This document shows, piece by piece, positions 10,740 through 22,389 of a DNA stretch of 64,000 nucleotides (the stretch's first letter is position 1; each line of letters opens with the position of its first letter). Position numbers and translations under genes: made by a program. The notes beneath the pieces were generated by a model, which saw only the letters and a list, made by a program, of their open reading frames with translations, was not told where the DNA came from and did no database searches. Origin of the DNA: Capsicum annuum (lineage: Eukaryota; Streptophyta; Magnoliopsida; Solanales; Solanaceae); contig NC_061115.1 in NCBI RefSeq assembly GCF_002878395.1, positions 212,006,938 through 212,070,937 on the forward strand, written 5' to 3'.

Positions 10740-13082
10740 GTACTGTCACCTTATCCTTCCTCTTGGGGTTAGAGGTGAGTGCTAATGAGGAGGCCTTTTT
10801 TTTCTGCTGAATGGAGTCAGGGTGACTCGAAGGGTCTCTTCTCTCATAGGGCTTGCTGTATTTATTCTTAGACCTAGCTCTGTCAACCCTAGTGGGATCA
10901 GAATGATCACTATCTCCTGAATTGGCTCTGTGAACTCTAGATTTAGAGATATTACCATGTCTAGGATCTCTGTTCTTGGGATTCTGAGTTAGGATAGGAA
11001 TTCCTCCATATCCCTATTGCTGGCTGTCAAAGCTTTCAAGGCATTTAATCTCTCTACCCTCTCCAGAGTGAGGTGAGAGAATATTATGGTCGAGGAAAGA
11101 GGTGATGACTGTGTTAGAGATAGCAGGAGCTCCTTATAGGAGGTACAAAAGATGGTCCCAGAAGCATCATTGCAGGATCTTGAAGGGGAAAGAACGAGAG
11201 GCTCAGGCTCAGGTGATTCATGATACTGGCTAAGGATTTAGTGGTCAACTCCTCTTGGAAGGGTGAGTTGATCACTTGGACTAGAGTGGCCATCTAGACG
11301 TTGGACCCATATGTTTGGAGACCCTGGTTTAGGCTTGCCATTATCAGCTGTACTAAATACTGAGGGTCCTAAATGAGGATAGTGATCTGTCTCCCCTCCC
11401 ATTCCAAGTCATGAAGGGGTAGAGTTTGGTTGGATAGACAAACTTCCAACCATAAAGTCGGTTAATGGTTCAAGGAAAGAGAAGTTGATGTGATGGTTAT
11501 TTAGTCGGAGTTTAAGGTGTCCATGGCTATTTTCTTGAGTGAAGTTAGTCATGCTCTCCTCAGAATATATAGAGTGAAGGGAGGAGAGGGAGGGGAGATG
11601 AGGGGTTTTCCCATGGGAAACACCACTAGCATTTAATGCACTATCTATGTCTCGGACAAGCTCCATCATATCACTACGGGAAGTAAAAAGGTTTCCCACC
11701 GTGGGGACTTTAGGCTTATCATTGCCTAAGTCCAGGTGGTTGGGAGGGGCCCTATTTTGAGGGACTTCATTCTTTTTTATTCCCATAAGAGTGGGTTGGG
11801 GGAATTTAATTTAACAGAAGGGAAATTAAGAGATGGGGGGTCGGGTTTTTCAAAAAGCAAGTAGGCCTTAAGATTGGGCCCATTAGTAGTGGTGGAGTTG
11901 GGCCTCTGGGCCATATAAGTATTTTTTGGTCCTTAACGGCGTTGGGTTGGTAGGCCTGATTCTTTTTGGGCCTCCTAACCGCACTTATGGGCCTTGAGGA
12001 TTCTCCTTAGGCCAGTTCAGTAATGGAAGTTCCTTTTGGATGAGGCCTAATAGACACTCCCGGCGTCGTTTCTGGTGGTTTAGGGTTTAGGAACTTACCT
12101 TTGACCACATCGAAGGTTTTGACCTTGATGATGGGTGTTTCTGTCATGTTAGGTTGATGGTTTTTGAGCCTTAATTTCTTCTTCTTGGCAAACATCACTG
12201 TTTTCTAATCTGAGTGTTCCTCAATCGATGATATATTCTTCGATGTAGGGGAGATGGTTGTTGATGTTGTTGCTTCACTTCCGCCATTAAGTGGGTTTGA
12301 CTTTAGTGGATATGAATAATTGCTTGTTGTGTGTCCAAACCGGCCACAATTCTTGCATAGGAAACCTTATCCTTCGTACAAGAGAGACTGGTTATGATGA
12401 TTGATAGAGATTGAAGCTATTACCGGGGTGTTTAGGGGGATCTGGACGCAAATTCTAGCATATCTTCCTCTTAGGGCCGCTGATGTGCATGCATCTACTT
12501 TTAACAGGGTCCTAATTTTTGTGCCGATACGATGGAGGATTGGGGTGTCATAGAGCTCTATGGGTGTGGAAGCCTTACACAAATGGTCGTTGAATCCACT
12601 TTAGATTGACTAGGTATGAAGTTGGGTTCCCACTTTCTTACAGAGATGAAGCTACCGACTATGAACCAAGTTCCCCCTTGAAGGATTGAGTATTGGCTTT
12701 CCAATTTTGAAAGCTTTATAGTGAAGAAACCTAGCCCCAGATCTATGAGGCATAGGGGTTCTGATAATTTTCACATGTCATCCAGTTTTCTCTTAAGGTA
12801 TTAGTGGTTGAAATTCCCTTTAATGGTCTTGATGATGACGGAGTAGACCCAAGACGCGTATAATCTAACTCTGTCTTCCTCCGATAGTAGAATGTTTCTT
12901 TTGTCGAGCTTTGGGTCCTCATTTCTGATGGGTTTTGGAGTTCCCATAGGAGTTAGTGGTGGGGTGATTTTCCCAGCCACGATGTCTTTGTAAGAAAGTG
13001 GAGGTTCTGCCATGAGAACGTCTTTTGAAGAACTGGTTATTGGGGGAATGGGTAGGAGGGGTGGGGTTAAGGTTTCATCCAT
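10740..13082 (-). pseudogene. L1-A ORF1: gag-like RNA-binding protein
   Basis: ORF1 starts at the ATG at 13082. The first 93 residues end in the RLYASWVYSVIIK motif of the DUF4283 domain of plant LINE ORF1 proteins. After a break the frame at 12367-12582 continues with IGTKIRTLLKVD and RGRYARICVQIPL, then a stop. Beyond the stop comes a zinc knuckle, CKNCGRFGHTTSNY, in which the last Cys is replaced by Tyr. Open pieces at 12007-12198 and 11409-11786 are low-complexity linker. The family binds LINE RNA and acts in the ribonucleoprotein. Stops and frameshifts make this copy non-functional. Confidence 0.75.
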
Positions 13083-13169
13083 GGCAGGATTGGTGCCGAT
13101 GGTGGGAGAGAAGAGTAGAGAGAGGGAGTTCTTTCTCTCTCAACACAAAATTTGTAAGGAGAGCTAGTT

Positions 13170-13990
13170 ATATAAGAGGGAGTTGAGCTGAAGCAGGCTG
13201 ATCTCCGTCCACATGTCTACTTCAGCTGCTTGCTTCATGAATTTAATATATCATTCATAATTAATTATTACAAGTTATTTACATATTTAAAAATTAATAA
13301 TATTTAACAAAAAAATTAAAATAAACATTTATGACATATTTGCTTCAGCTGCTTCAATCGTAATTTTACTAAATATCACCTTAATTAATTATTATAAGTA
13401 ATCTAAGTATTTAAAAAATAAATAATATTTAATAAAAAAAATAAAATAGATATAAAATGATAAGTTAACTCTTGCTTTTTTAAATTAATTTAACGTCTTA
13501 TATGAGATTCACTTAAAAAAAATTTAGAAGTATTTTTTATAATAATTTTGATATATATCACTCAATAACCAAGATCTATACTTCTCTCGGCTTTAAAAAA
13601 AATAAAATAGTAACTTTAAGTAGAAGAAAACTTACTTCTCTAAAACTTTGAGGATAAAAGAGAATTTTTAGTTAAAACTAATCCGAACTTATATAAACCT
13701 CTACAAAGTTTTATGTGAGTTTAGAGAATACTGCCTCTAACTCGTACAAAAGAAAATATTGGACTGCTTAGTGCTTAGGTATGAATATCTAAAAAAGAAC
13801 ATTATTAAATATGCGTAGTTGATAAGTTTGTTTTTAAAAATCGAAAAAGATAAATAACCCCAATTATAATCTAAAATTGAAGGAACCAACCCATTTGCCT
13901 ATTTGAACTATGTCACATAGAAACTTCAATTCTGAATCCACCTCTGTCCATCTTTACAAATATCCACCCGTGATGCGTTGACAATCAGAA
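13170..13990. other. AT-rich non-coding with a two-copy tandem repeat
   Basis: I see no gene. A unit of about 124 bases occurs twice, starting at CTTCAGCTGCTT near 13219 and near 13343. The rest is simple AT-rich sequence. Confidence 0.45.
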
Positions 13991-13992
13991 AT

Positions 13993-14185
13993 GATTAAAA
14001 AAAAAAAAAGATAATTTGGTGCACTAAAGCTTCCGTTATGCGCAGGATACGGGAAAGGGTAGAACTATAAAGATTTATTGTATGCAGTCTTACCTTGCAT
14101 TTCTGTCAGAAGCTATTTTCAAGACTTGAACCCGTGAATATATAATTACATGACAATAATTTTACCAATTACTCCAAAACTCCCA
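13993..14185 (-). mobile_element. tRNA-derived SINE (TS-like)
   Basis: The segment starts with an A-run and GGTGCACTAAAGCTTCCGTT, and contains GACTTGAACCCGTGAAT, which on the minus strand is a tRNA-type box B (GGGTTCAAGTC). Its order of motifs matches Solanaceae TS-type SINEs and a second copy at 27790-27985. Target duplications are not obvious. Confidence 0.65.
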
Positions 14186-15040
14186 TATCACCAATTCGGA
14201 ATGGTAGGATAAAAGATATAACCAAATAATAAACGTGATAACTTTGTAAGTTGATGATATCCACTTGTATTTTGCATTTATTGATGAATGGCTAAGTTAA
14301 GCATCAAGCCAGACTCCCAACACCAAGAAAATGCAGCTGAATGGTCATGAAAAGTCCTTTTTAAAAATATTTTCAACGTCTACTTTTTTTCACTATATTA
14401 AAAATAAATATTCAATAATATTTATTTAATTTCTATTCATTAAATTCTTTTTAATTACAGTCATTATTCAATATATTTCTCTAATCATTAAATTAATTAT
14501 ATTAAAATAGTGATATAATAAATTACAATTATCATTTATTATATTTTAACATATTTATCAATTTAATAATGGACAACTATTAATAAACGGAGATAGGGAG
14601 TAATACCTTTGTAACACCCAAAAAAAAATAAATGAAAAAGTTATTTTGTGATGGCCACGAAATTGAATAGTATCCTTTTCACTTACCTAGGTTATCTATT
14701 ACTCCCTTTGTTTAAAAACAAAATGACCTACGTTGCCATCCTAAAGGTGAAATCGGTGAGGTAAAGAAGTCGTGATAGGGGAGTAACCAGAGTAGAGGCA
14801 TTGTTTAGGGAAAAAGTATCCAGATTAACATGCTAATAGAGACCGAATAACATGATATTTAAGAATAATCTAGTATATAGTGATCTAAGATGACCATATT
14901 TTGTTATGTATATGATTGAAGGGAATATTTTGAAAATAGCATCATATGAAGAACGAATATTTACTTATCTGATGAAATGATAGATAAATTTAAAATACTT
15001 GTTTTGTATACACTTAAGGATATAGAAATAGCAGATATTA
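14186..15040. other. AT-rich non-coding with two Stowaway-like ends
   Basis: There is no gene. ACGGAGATAGGGAGTA at about 14588 looks like a right Stowaway end, and TACTCCCTTTGTTT at about 14699 like a left end. Their partners are not visible, so these are probably remnants. Confidence 0.35.
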
Positions 15041-15270
15041 GGTTTAAACTTTTTCGATATGTGGTAGTTTGTGGGGGTAAGAAATTAATGAAAAAAAAAG
15101 AAGTAATTAATAAAGGAAACTAGTTTTTGGTAATACGATTAACTTGATGTAACCTTGTAGTTTTTGGGTTATATGGTAACACATTCCATTCATAAAATCC
15201 TTGTGGTACTGTATTGAATAATTGTTTTGTTATATATCCTATCCATAATTGTATCGTTTTATCTACAGTC
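15041..15270 (-). repeat. Scrambled EPRV-1 scraps at the array edge
   Basis: Five short pieces of the same virus follow one another. 15041-15079 matches ORF4 at 18791-18829. 15123-15174 matches another part of ORF4 (about 18607-18660). 15175-15213 matches RT (about 20110-20148). 15218-15268 matches the coat region (about 16445-16500). From about 15262 the movement protein start follows. Junctions show microhomology, such as the shared ATCTACA at the last one. Confidence 0.8.
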
Positions 15271-15510
15271 TATTACATGTTCTTTTTGGCTTACTACGTA
15301 GCATTCTTCCTTTCGTCTACTAAATATGTTTTTTATTGTTAGTATTTTAAATATTTTTTCTACACTTAAATCTAATTCTTTTCCTTTTATCTCGTCAAAT
15401 ATATTATAATCAAATATTATTTTCTGATTTGTTCCTTCTTCATTTAAATATTTTTCCTTTGTTATTATTTTTATATATTCTTCAGTAATTTAATTCATCT
15501 GATTTACTAT
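15270..15510 (-). pseudogene. EPRV-1 movement protein, N-terminal part (copy A)
   Basis: This is the same sequence as 22130-22358 in copy B: the start of the movement protein, with the phrase SRRKEE near 15315. It is truncated at the left by the scrambled junction and carries a stop near its start. The family moves virus through plasmodesmata. It is not functional. Confidence 0.7.
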
Positions 15511-15559
15511 CTATTTCATTATCTGTTTCATTTTTCGAAATTTCAAATATACTATCATC

Positions 15560-17040
15560 ACTTTCTAATTCGTAATCTATATAATCTATTTGCATATATT
15601 TGCATTTTCTATCTTTATTTCTGATATTTGTTTCTTTTTTGGGTCTTTAGGCATTTTACAATCTCTAGATAAATGTCCTAGTTTTTCACAATTCTAACAA
15701 GTACATTCTTTTATAGATTTCTTTCTCCTATATGGTCTTTTAAATTTATAATTTTTTACATAATATCTTTTTCTTGGTTTCTTATATTTATATTTTGACT
15801 TTCTATACTTTTTATATTTCTTATGTCTTTTTCTTTTCTTATAATATTTTTCTTCATATCCAAATTAGAGTGCTATTTTATCCTTGCAACATGCTAAATT
15901 CCTTATTAATGTTTTTTCCATTTTTATTTATTCTCTGTATTTTTCACATAGATTTCTATACTATTGTTGTAGATATTTTATTCTTGCTCCTAGGGTATGT
16001 ACTATTTCTGCTTCATCCCAACTCTTTATTATTTTGAACTAAATGATTTAGGTAGTTTACTAAAATATAATCTTCTTACTTCTTTACTTTCTTCTACATT
16101 GTATGTTCCCTTTTAGTAATATTCTTTAAATGCACACGTATACTCATCTATATAGCACATATTGTATATTGTTAGTTTTAACATTAAATTCTTAGTTTGT
16201 ATCTTTTTCTTTGTTTTGTTCTTCTTCTTCTTCTGTTGTCATACTGTTAAATTCATCTCTTATAGTTATTTCATATTTGTTCATATGTCTATAGGTGTTA
16301 GTTTAGTTACTGTTATTCCTTCCATTTTTTTATCAGCCCTTAATACCTTTTTACTATCTTCAGTTAAATTTAAAACCATAATTTTGTTGTTCCTATTAGT
16401 GTACTTTCTATATATTCTGATGTATCTGTTGCATTTATACCATTGTCTAATAATTATTTTGTTATATATCCTATCCATAATTGTATCATTTTATCTACAT
16501 CTATTACACAGTCTAAGTCTAAGAAGTTATAATTTTCATTAATTATTTGTTTTGGTGTCCATTTGTTACATTCATCCCTTAGGTTATATCTTTTAAACTT
16601 ATCTTTATAATAATATGTAGGTTTTTTCATTTCTGATGTACTAGGTATTATATTTTCATCGTCTTTTTTATGAAGAGTGTTTATTTCTGTGTTTGTATTT
16701 TCTAAGTTTTCTTTATTAATTACTTCTTGTTTTTCATTAATTTCTAGTTTTTCTATATTTGTTAAGATTTCTGTATATGTTTCACTATCTTCTTGATCAT
16801 AATTATCTGTTTCTTCAGCATCTACCGTATTTATTTCTATTTCATTAGTTTCTAATTCTTTATTTTCTAATTTTTCTTTAAATAAATTTATCTCAATTAA
16901 TAATTTTTATTCTTTATCTTTTTCTTCTTTTTCTTTCTTTCTTTTTTCATACAGCTCTTTTAGCATTTGCAGTTATTTTTCTAATTCAGCAATCCTATTA
17001 TTTTTAGTTTCTTCTATTTTTCGTATTTCTTCTGTAGTCT
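15560..17040 (-). pseudogene. EPRV-1 coat protein (copy A)
   Basis: Minus-strand fragments match copy B: an acidic, coiled-coil N-terminal part (about 16980-16650), a central domain with SNFDCVID-like and EYTCAFKEYY motifs, a basic Lys/Arg/Tyr-rich tract, and a CCHC knuckle near 15690. In this copy the knuckle reads C-stop-N-C-E-K-L-G-H. Caulimovirid coat proteins package viral DNA. Several frameshifts are present; nothing here is expressible whole. Confidence 0.7.
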
Positions 17041-17067
17041 GTTGTATTATTTTATCTATTTCTTTTT

Positions 17068-17763
17068 TCATGTTATTTCTTCATTTTCTCTTGCTATTCT
17101 TACCGTAGCTGTTAATTTATCTTCTAATTTTAATTCTTCTTTCTCTAACAATAAATATAAATGTTCACCTATTTTCTTATAACTTCTTCCTAAATTAGAA
17201 AATATTATTCTTATTTTTAATCCTTCGTGATTTTCATATGTTTTTTCATATATTATAAATTCTTCTTTGTTCATTTTATCTACTTGATAGTGTATAGATC
17301 ATATTGATATATGTATTCTAGATTATTTATTTGTGATTCTAAATATGATATTTCTTCCTTTTGTGCTTTTATTGATTTTTGGCATACTCCAACAATCATG
17401 TTATATTGTAGTCTTTCTTTTCTTATTTTTAATTCTCTTCGTTTTCCAGATATTATTTGTTTTAGTTCTTTATATTTTTGAGATTTTGTTATGTTATTTA
17501 TCTGTACAATATTTATAATATTTTGGTGGATACCGAAATCTGATTTTATCATAATTAGGTGGTATGTATCTCATTCTTCTAGATTTTAAATGAATTACTA
17601 ATTTTGCCTCATTGCTAGATATTAAGGTAATTAAGTAAGCTAATCTGTGGGAGTTTTCTTTTGTTTTATTTAACTTCTTATATTCTGGGTAGTAACTAGT
17701 TAAAATTCTTTTAATTTCTCTAAAAGCTTGTGTATTTTTAAATGGTCTTCTCATATTTAACAA
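17068..17763 (-). pseudogene. EPRV-1 ORF1-type small proteins (copy A)
   Basis: Three short frames follow each other on the minus strand: 17494-17763 (89 residues, starting MLNMRRPFKNTQAF), 17280-17552 (90 residues, Lys/Glu-rich coiled coil) and 17068-17274 (68 residues). They are the first ORFs after the intergenic region in viral order. I cannot name their function; small coiled-coil virion-associated proteins occur at this place in some Caulimoviridae. The same frames appear in copy B at 23904-24627. Confidence 0.55.
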
Positions 17764-17764
17764 T

Positions 17765-17983
17765 TTAATAACAACATAGTTAACAAGATAATGTAATTAA
17801 TAATATTAACAATTAAGTTAACATTTCAAACATTTCTCATAATTAACACATATGTACTTGTACAATTAAGCTATACATATTATTTTCATAGCTTTTATTA
17901 TCTTGTCTCTTTGTCTTTATTCTTCCATTGCTCCGTTGCTTTCTATCTTTTTGCTATCTCCCAGGTTGTGTCCTTATCTTCTT
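17765..17983 (-). promoter_or_regulatory. EPRV-1 intergenic region, deleted form (copy A)
   Basis: Compared with 24628-25203 in copy B, about 320 bases are missing here, between the CACATATGTACTTGTACA segment (17848) and the CTATACAT segment (17871). The tRNA-Met primer site and the promoter-like sequences are lost with it. This copy could not have been a template for replication. Confidence 0.75.
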
Positions 17984-19240
17984 TTACTCTAGTTGAACTT
18001 CTGGAATCGCATTATTTTCTCCATTGCATTTTGAGCATTGGTGGTCTGGATATTTGTGTCCTATTAATTTGCAATATCTAGTTAATAACTCTTCTGAAAT
18101 AAATTCCTTTTTAATTTCCCTTGTAGATGGTTGTTTCTCTGAATTGAGCAACATCATAATCCATTGTTTAACTTCTTCCATATCTGACTGTCGTAACTCC
18201 CTTGAATTTCAATAGATCATTAATTGGTGTCTCGAATAGTAGCTCGATATGGGATTTCCATTGAGATAATTGTTTGCTAGTTTTTGAATAATTGTAGTTA
18301 TTTCTATAGTTCGCTTATTTGCATAAAAATCAGGTATCTCAACTTTCGGTATCTCTGGCTGTTGAACAATATCTTTCGGTATAATCATATGTTTGGTTAA
18401 TCATATTTTTACAACTTGTATAACTGGTTTAATTTCATCATATAATATCTCTGCTGGTGCAGTATAAAACTTTATAAACAATAGATTTCCTTTGGTTATT
18501 TTCTTATAAGTGGCGAATGCTCTATATAATTCTGGTATAGCTGTTAGTTCATCTCCTTCTTTGGTATATATGGTATTTAATAGTCCATAACTGAAATAGG
18601 TTTTAACTAAATTTGGGTTAATTTTTGGTAATGCGATTAACTTGTTGCAACCTTGTAGTTTTTGGGTTATATAGTCTGTGTTTGGTTCTTGGATATTTGT
18701 GGCTCTGGGTCTAAGGTTTAGGTGAGTCTGTATTTTATGGATATTTTCTATGTATGCTCGAGCTATATGGTTATAGGCTTTTTTATCTTGGTTTAAACTT
18801 TCTCGATATGTGGTAGCTTGTGGGGGTATGGACAAGGGGTCTTTTTGTGTTTTTGGTATAAATGGTTTTTCAAATATCTTCTTCATGTTCATGTTCTGAT
18901 ATCTTTGTCCACTAACTCCTTTGCTTGTACCTGCAGAAGTAGATTGATAAACGTTATGGGTTTTTCGGAGTGTCCCAACGTCTCCTTTTATCTCTGAAAT
19001 TTTATTGTCTTCCGATCGACATAGCTCTGCACACTGCTGAGTTATCTGAGTCATAGCTTCAGACTTCAGTTTAACTTCATTAGTCTTTAACATTTTTATT
19101 TCATTACCCATACTGTCCACTTTCAGTGAAAGTGTAGTTAGAGTTTCGAGTATCTTTTCTAAAGCATCTTCTTCTATTATATCGGTCTGTGTAGCTTTGT
19201 CTTGATATGTAATCTACAATAACATTTTTGTTAGTACTGA
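17984..19240 (-). pseudogene. EPRV-1 ORF4, last gene before the intergenic region (copy A)
   Basis: The longest EPRV-1 frame of this gene is 18401-19120 (239 residues), with a coiled-coil-like start, then a tract with KKIFEKPFIPKTQKDPL, and a central domain holding LRPRATNIQEPNTDYITQKL. After a stop at 18401 the same frame continues to 17984 and ends in a Cys-rich tail (CKLIGHKYPDHQCSKC). The upstream end overlaps the RNase H frame. By position it corresponds to the inclusion-body/transactivator gene of Caulimoviridae, but I do not see a clear viroplasmin motif, so function is inferred. Stops at 18401 and near 18210 are shared with copy B. Confidence 0.55.
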
Positions 19241-20760
19241 TTACTTCAATTATAAACGTAAAATTTAATATATTCAATGCTAATCTCCAAATTTCCTTCG
19301 TTGTAACTGAATTTTGTATTTTTCTTGTTAACCACCATCGTACCTGTGTATTATCTGTTCGTACAATAAATTTGTTATATACAATATATGGCTCAAATGC
19401 TAATTAACATTTATATAATGAACATAATTCTTTTCTATTTATTTCTCATTTATTTCTGTTTCATTAAACGTTCCTGAGTAGTATCTACAATGATGTTCTA
19501 ATTGTTTCTTCTTCATATCTATATTTAAGTACTCCTCCATAATTATATTCACTTGCATCTACTTCTACTATATATGTAAATTTTTTATTTTCATTTGAAA
19601 ATTGTAATTTTGGTAATTCTTTACAAAGTATTTTTATTTTCTGAACTTGTTTTTTATCTTCTTCGTTGTAATTATACTCTACATCCTTTTTTAATCTTTT
19701 CTATAATGGCTTTAGGTTTTCTGCTAATTTTGGTATATATTCTCTTTCTTGGTTTACTAATCCTAAAAATGATTGTAATTTCTTTTTTGTATCTAATTCT
19801 TCTTTTGAATTTATTACTTTTTCTGCTATATGTTGTTGCATTTTTACTCCACTTTTATCTATTTGTATTCCTAAAAACTCTATCTGAATTTTCATAATTT
19901 CAGCTTTCTTTTCACTTAAACTTATTCCTGAATTTTCTATTATACCTGCAAATTGTTCTAGTAATTTTAAATGTTCTTCTTTCGTTTTTGTATATAATAG
20001 TATATCATCTATGTATACTATACAATTAGGTAGTTGTTTAAAATAACTTGTTTAAAATAACTATCCATAAAGTGTTGGTATCTACCTGGTGTATTTTTAT
20101 ATCCAAATGGTAACACGTTCCATTCATAAAATTCTTGTGGTACTGTAAACGCAGTTAACTTTTTAGATTCTTCTTCTAGCTTTAAATGGTAAAATCCTGA
20201 TTTATAATCAAATTTACTAAAGTAATTATATCCTTGTATTTTCCTTATTTTTAATATCTTATTTGGTATTGGATAATTACATGTCATAGTTTTTGCATTT
20301 AGGTTTCTATAATCAATAACCATTCTACTTTTTTCTCTTTTTTGTTCACTGTGTTTATTTACTATAAATGCCGGACTAGTATGTTTGCTTTTTTGTATGT
20401 ATTGTTTTTCTAATAATTCATCTATATGCATTTTGAATTCTTTTAAATCATCAAAGTTATATGTCAATGGTTTTTGGGTTATTATACTATTTTTATCTAT
20501 TAGCTCAATTTTTACAGTAGTATTATGTTTTTCCCATCCTTTTAATGGATCTTCACTATATAGTTGTCTTAATTTTTTCTTTATTATTTCTACCTTATCT
20601 ATTGAAAATATAGTTATTTCTTCTTTATTTATTGAAAATATAACTAGTTCTATTGTGTCTTCAGTATTTTTTATATTTTCTAATTTTTGTGTAATTTTTT
20701 CACTTCCTTTAATCCAACCAGTTTTCTTTCTTATTTTATTAATAACTCTTTTTGCTCTTA
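19241..20760 (-). pseudogene. EPRV-1 reverse transcriptase and RNase H (copy A)
   Basis: The RT frame 20018-20467 shows MVIDYRNLNAKT, YFSKFDYKSGFYHLKLEEES and NVLPFGYKNTPGRYQHFMDS. It then breaks because TTGTTTAAAATAAC is repeated (14 bases, about 20033-20060), which shifts the frame just before the catalytic Y-I-D-D (about 19995-20010). The thumb region continues at 19701-19895 and RNase H at about 19240-19640. This enzyme copies pregenomic RNA into DNA. Broken copy. Confidence 0.85.
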
Positions 20761-20799
20761 CCTTTTAATTACATGGTGTTGTAAACCTCCAGTGTGTTT

Positions 20800-21615
20800 T
20801 AGTTATTATATGTGGGTATAGTTTATCTAAAAACGGCATTCATAAAAGCATATCTTTTGATGTTAGTTCATAATTATAGATCTCTTCTATTGTTAATATT
20901 TTATCTCATACTTATATTTTTATATTTCTAGCTTTATAGGTAATTAACCTTCTTTCATTATTAAATCCTTTAACTACTATTGGTGTTTTTAGCTTATCCC
21001 ATTTGTCTTCTAGTAAACAGTTATATCTACATAAGTTGGCTTCTGCTCCTGTATCTATCATAGGTGTATAATATCTGTTATAATATCATTCTACTAGTAT
21101 TTTCATAAGTACATATATTTTCATGTTAATGTTCTTTTTATGAACAATCTTTCCTTATTGTAGGTTATGGTTAATTGTGTATGTTCTATATTGTAGGGTT
21201 TTACTTGTTCTAACCATTTTATTCCTAATATTATGTCTATTTTTTGTATATCTTCCTTTATTTCAAATTCTATTTTTATTTTTCTAACTCCTATTATTAT
21301 TTCCTTTTCAGTTGGTTCTTTAATAGTTATTAAACTTCTTGGTAAATCTGGGCATATATTACTATTAGATTTTATTTCTTCATTTTTCACTAGGTATTTT
21401 GCTATATGGTTTTCTTTTTGTCCTGTATTTAGTAGTATTAAATATTCTTTTTCATTTATTGTTCCTGTTATATAATATTGAGTTAAATTAACTATTGAAG
21501 TTATTTCATAATTTGTTCTTTTCGATGATCCTGATGATTCTGGTTTTTCAAAAACTATCCTTTTTGTTGTACTTATTCTATCATTTATTATTTCTAAATC
21601 TACTTCTATATCCAT
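20800..21615 (-). pseudogene. EPRV-1 double retropepsin-like region
   Basis: Two protease-like folds follow each other. The first (21121-21615) has ILLNTGQKENHIA at about 21429, where the catalytic D-T-G reads N-T-G, and later DIILGIKWL, which resembles the hydrophobic-Gly motif of retropepsins. The second has an intact MIDTGAEANLC at 21047-21061 and MPFLDKLYP about 75 residues later, with a stop just before it. Retropepsins cut the viral polyprotein. The first may be a naturally inactive fold or a decayed one; this stretch is single-copy in the window, so I cannot compare. Confidence 0.65.
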
Positions 21616-21639
21616 GTCTTTGTAACTATAATCATTGTT

Positions 21640-22358
21640 ATCAATTTTTTTTACAAGTTGTTCAAAAGGACTTTCTATTTGTATTTTTATTAATTTTATT
21701 TTTCCTTTTATTTTATGTTTTGTTGTTAATACGTATATATTTTACATCTTGCTGTAAATATTTTACTTCCTGGGGTTAGTTCTATTTCTGATATTTTTTA
21801 ATATAATACTAATGATTTATCTATGTTTTTATCTGTTATTTCTACTGAATAATTCTCACTTATTATAAATTTAAATTTTTGGTATATTAAATTTTCTATT
21901 ATAGCAGTTATTATACTTTTTTCTATAGGTTTTATAATTTTATCATCTGCTAAATATAATTCTATTGGTATATCTATCCCTTCTTTAAAACATGCTTTTA
22001 TAAATATCTATGTTCCTCCAAGATGTACATATTTTATTGGGTCTTTACTTTTTATATCGTTTATTTCTTTATTAATTATTCTTTTTGTTACTAGTGGTAT
22101 ACTAGCTTTACCTTTTGCATATCTACAGTCTATTACATATTCCTTTTGGCTTACTACGTAGTATTCTTCCTTTCGTCTACTAAATATGTTTTTTATTGTT
22201 GGTATTTTAAATATTTTTTCTATACTTAAATCTAATTCTTTTCCTTTTATCTCATTAAATATATTATTATCAAACATTATTTTCTGATCTATTCCTTCTT
22301 CATTTAAATATTCTTCCTTTGTTATTATTTTTATATCTTCTTCAGTCATTTGATTCAT
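21640..22358 (-). pseudogene. EPRV-1 movement protein
   Basis: The frame starts at the ATG at 22358 and runs 116 residues to a stop at 22008 that directly follows KYVHLGGT. The H-L-G motif is typical of the 30K-type movement proteins of Caulimoviridae and is usually followed by a Gln, so the TAG may be a CAG-to-TAG change (inference). The frame then continues to about 21640 with one more stop. It would form tubules at plasmodesmata. Its start overlaps the acidic tail of the coat gene. Confidence 0.7.
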
Positions 22359-22389
22359 CTGATTTACTATCTATTTCATTATCTGTTTC

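Larger units (their letters stand above)
6528..13160 (-). mobile_element. L1-type LINE (L1-A), near full length, defective
   Basis: On the minus strand the element runs from a 5' leader near 13160, through ORF1 (gag-like) and ORF2 (endonuclease, reverse transcriptase, zf-RVT, RNase H), to an 11-base poly(A) tail (T-run 6527-6537 on the given strand). The candidate target duplication GAGCTAGTT occurs at 6520-6528 and 13161-13169. Both ORFs carry many stops and frameshifts. The element lies 128 bases upstream of the permease exon ATG. Confidence 0.85.
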
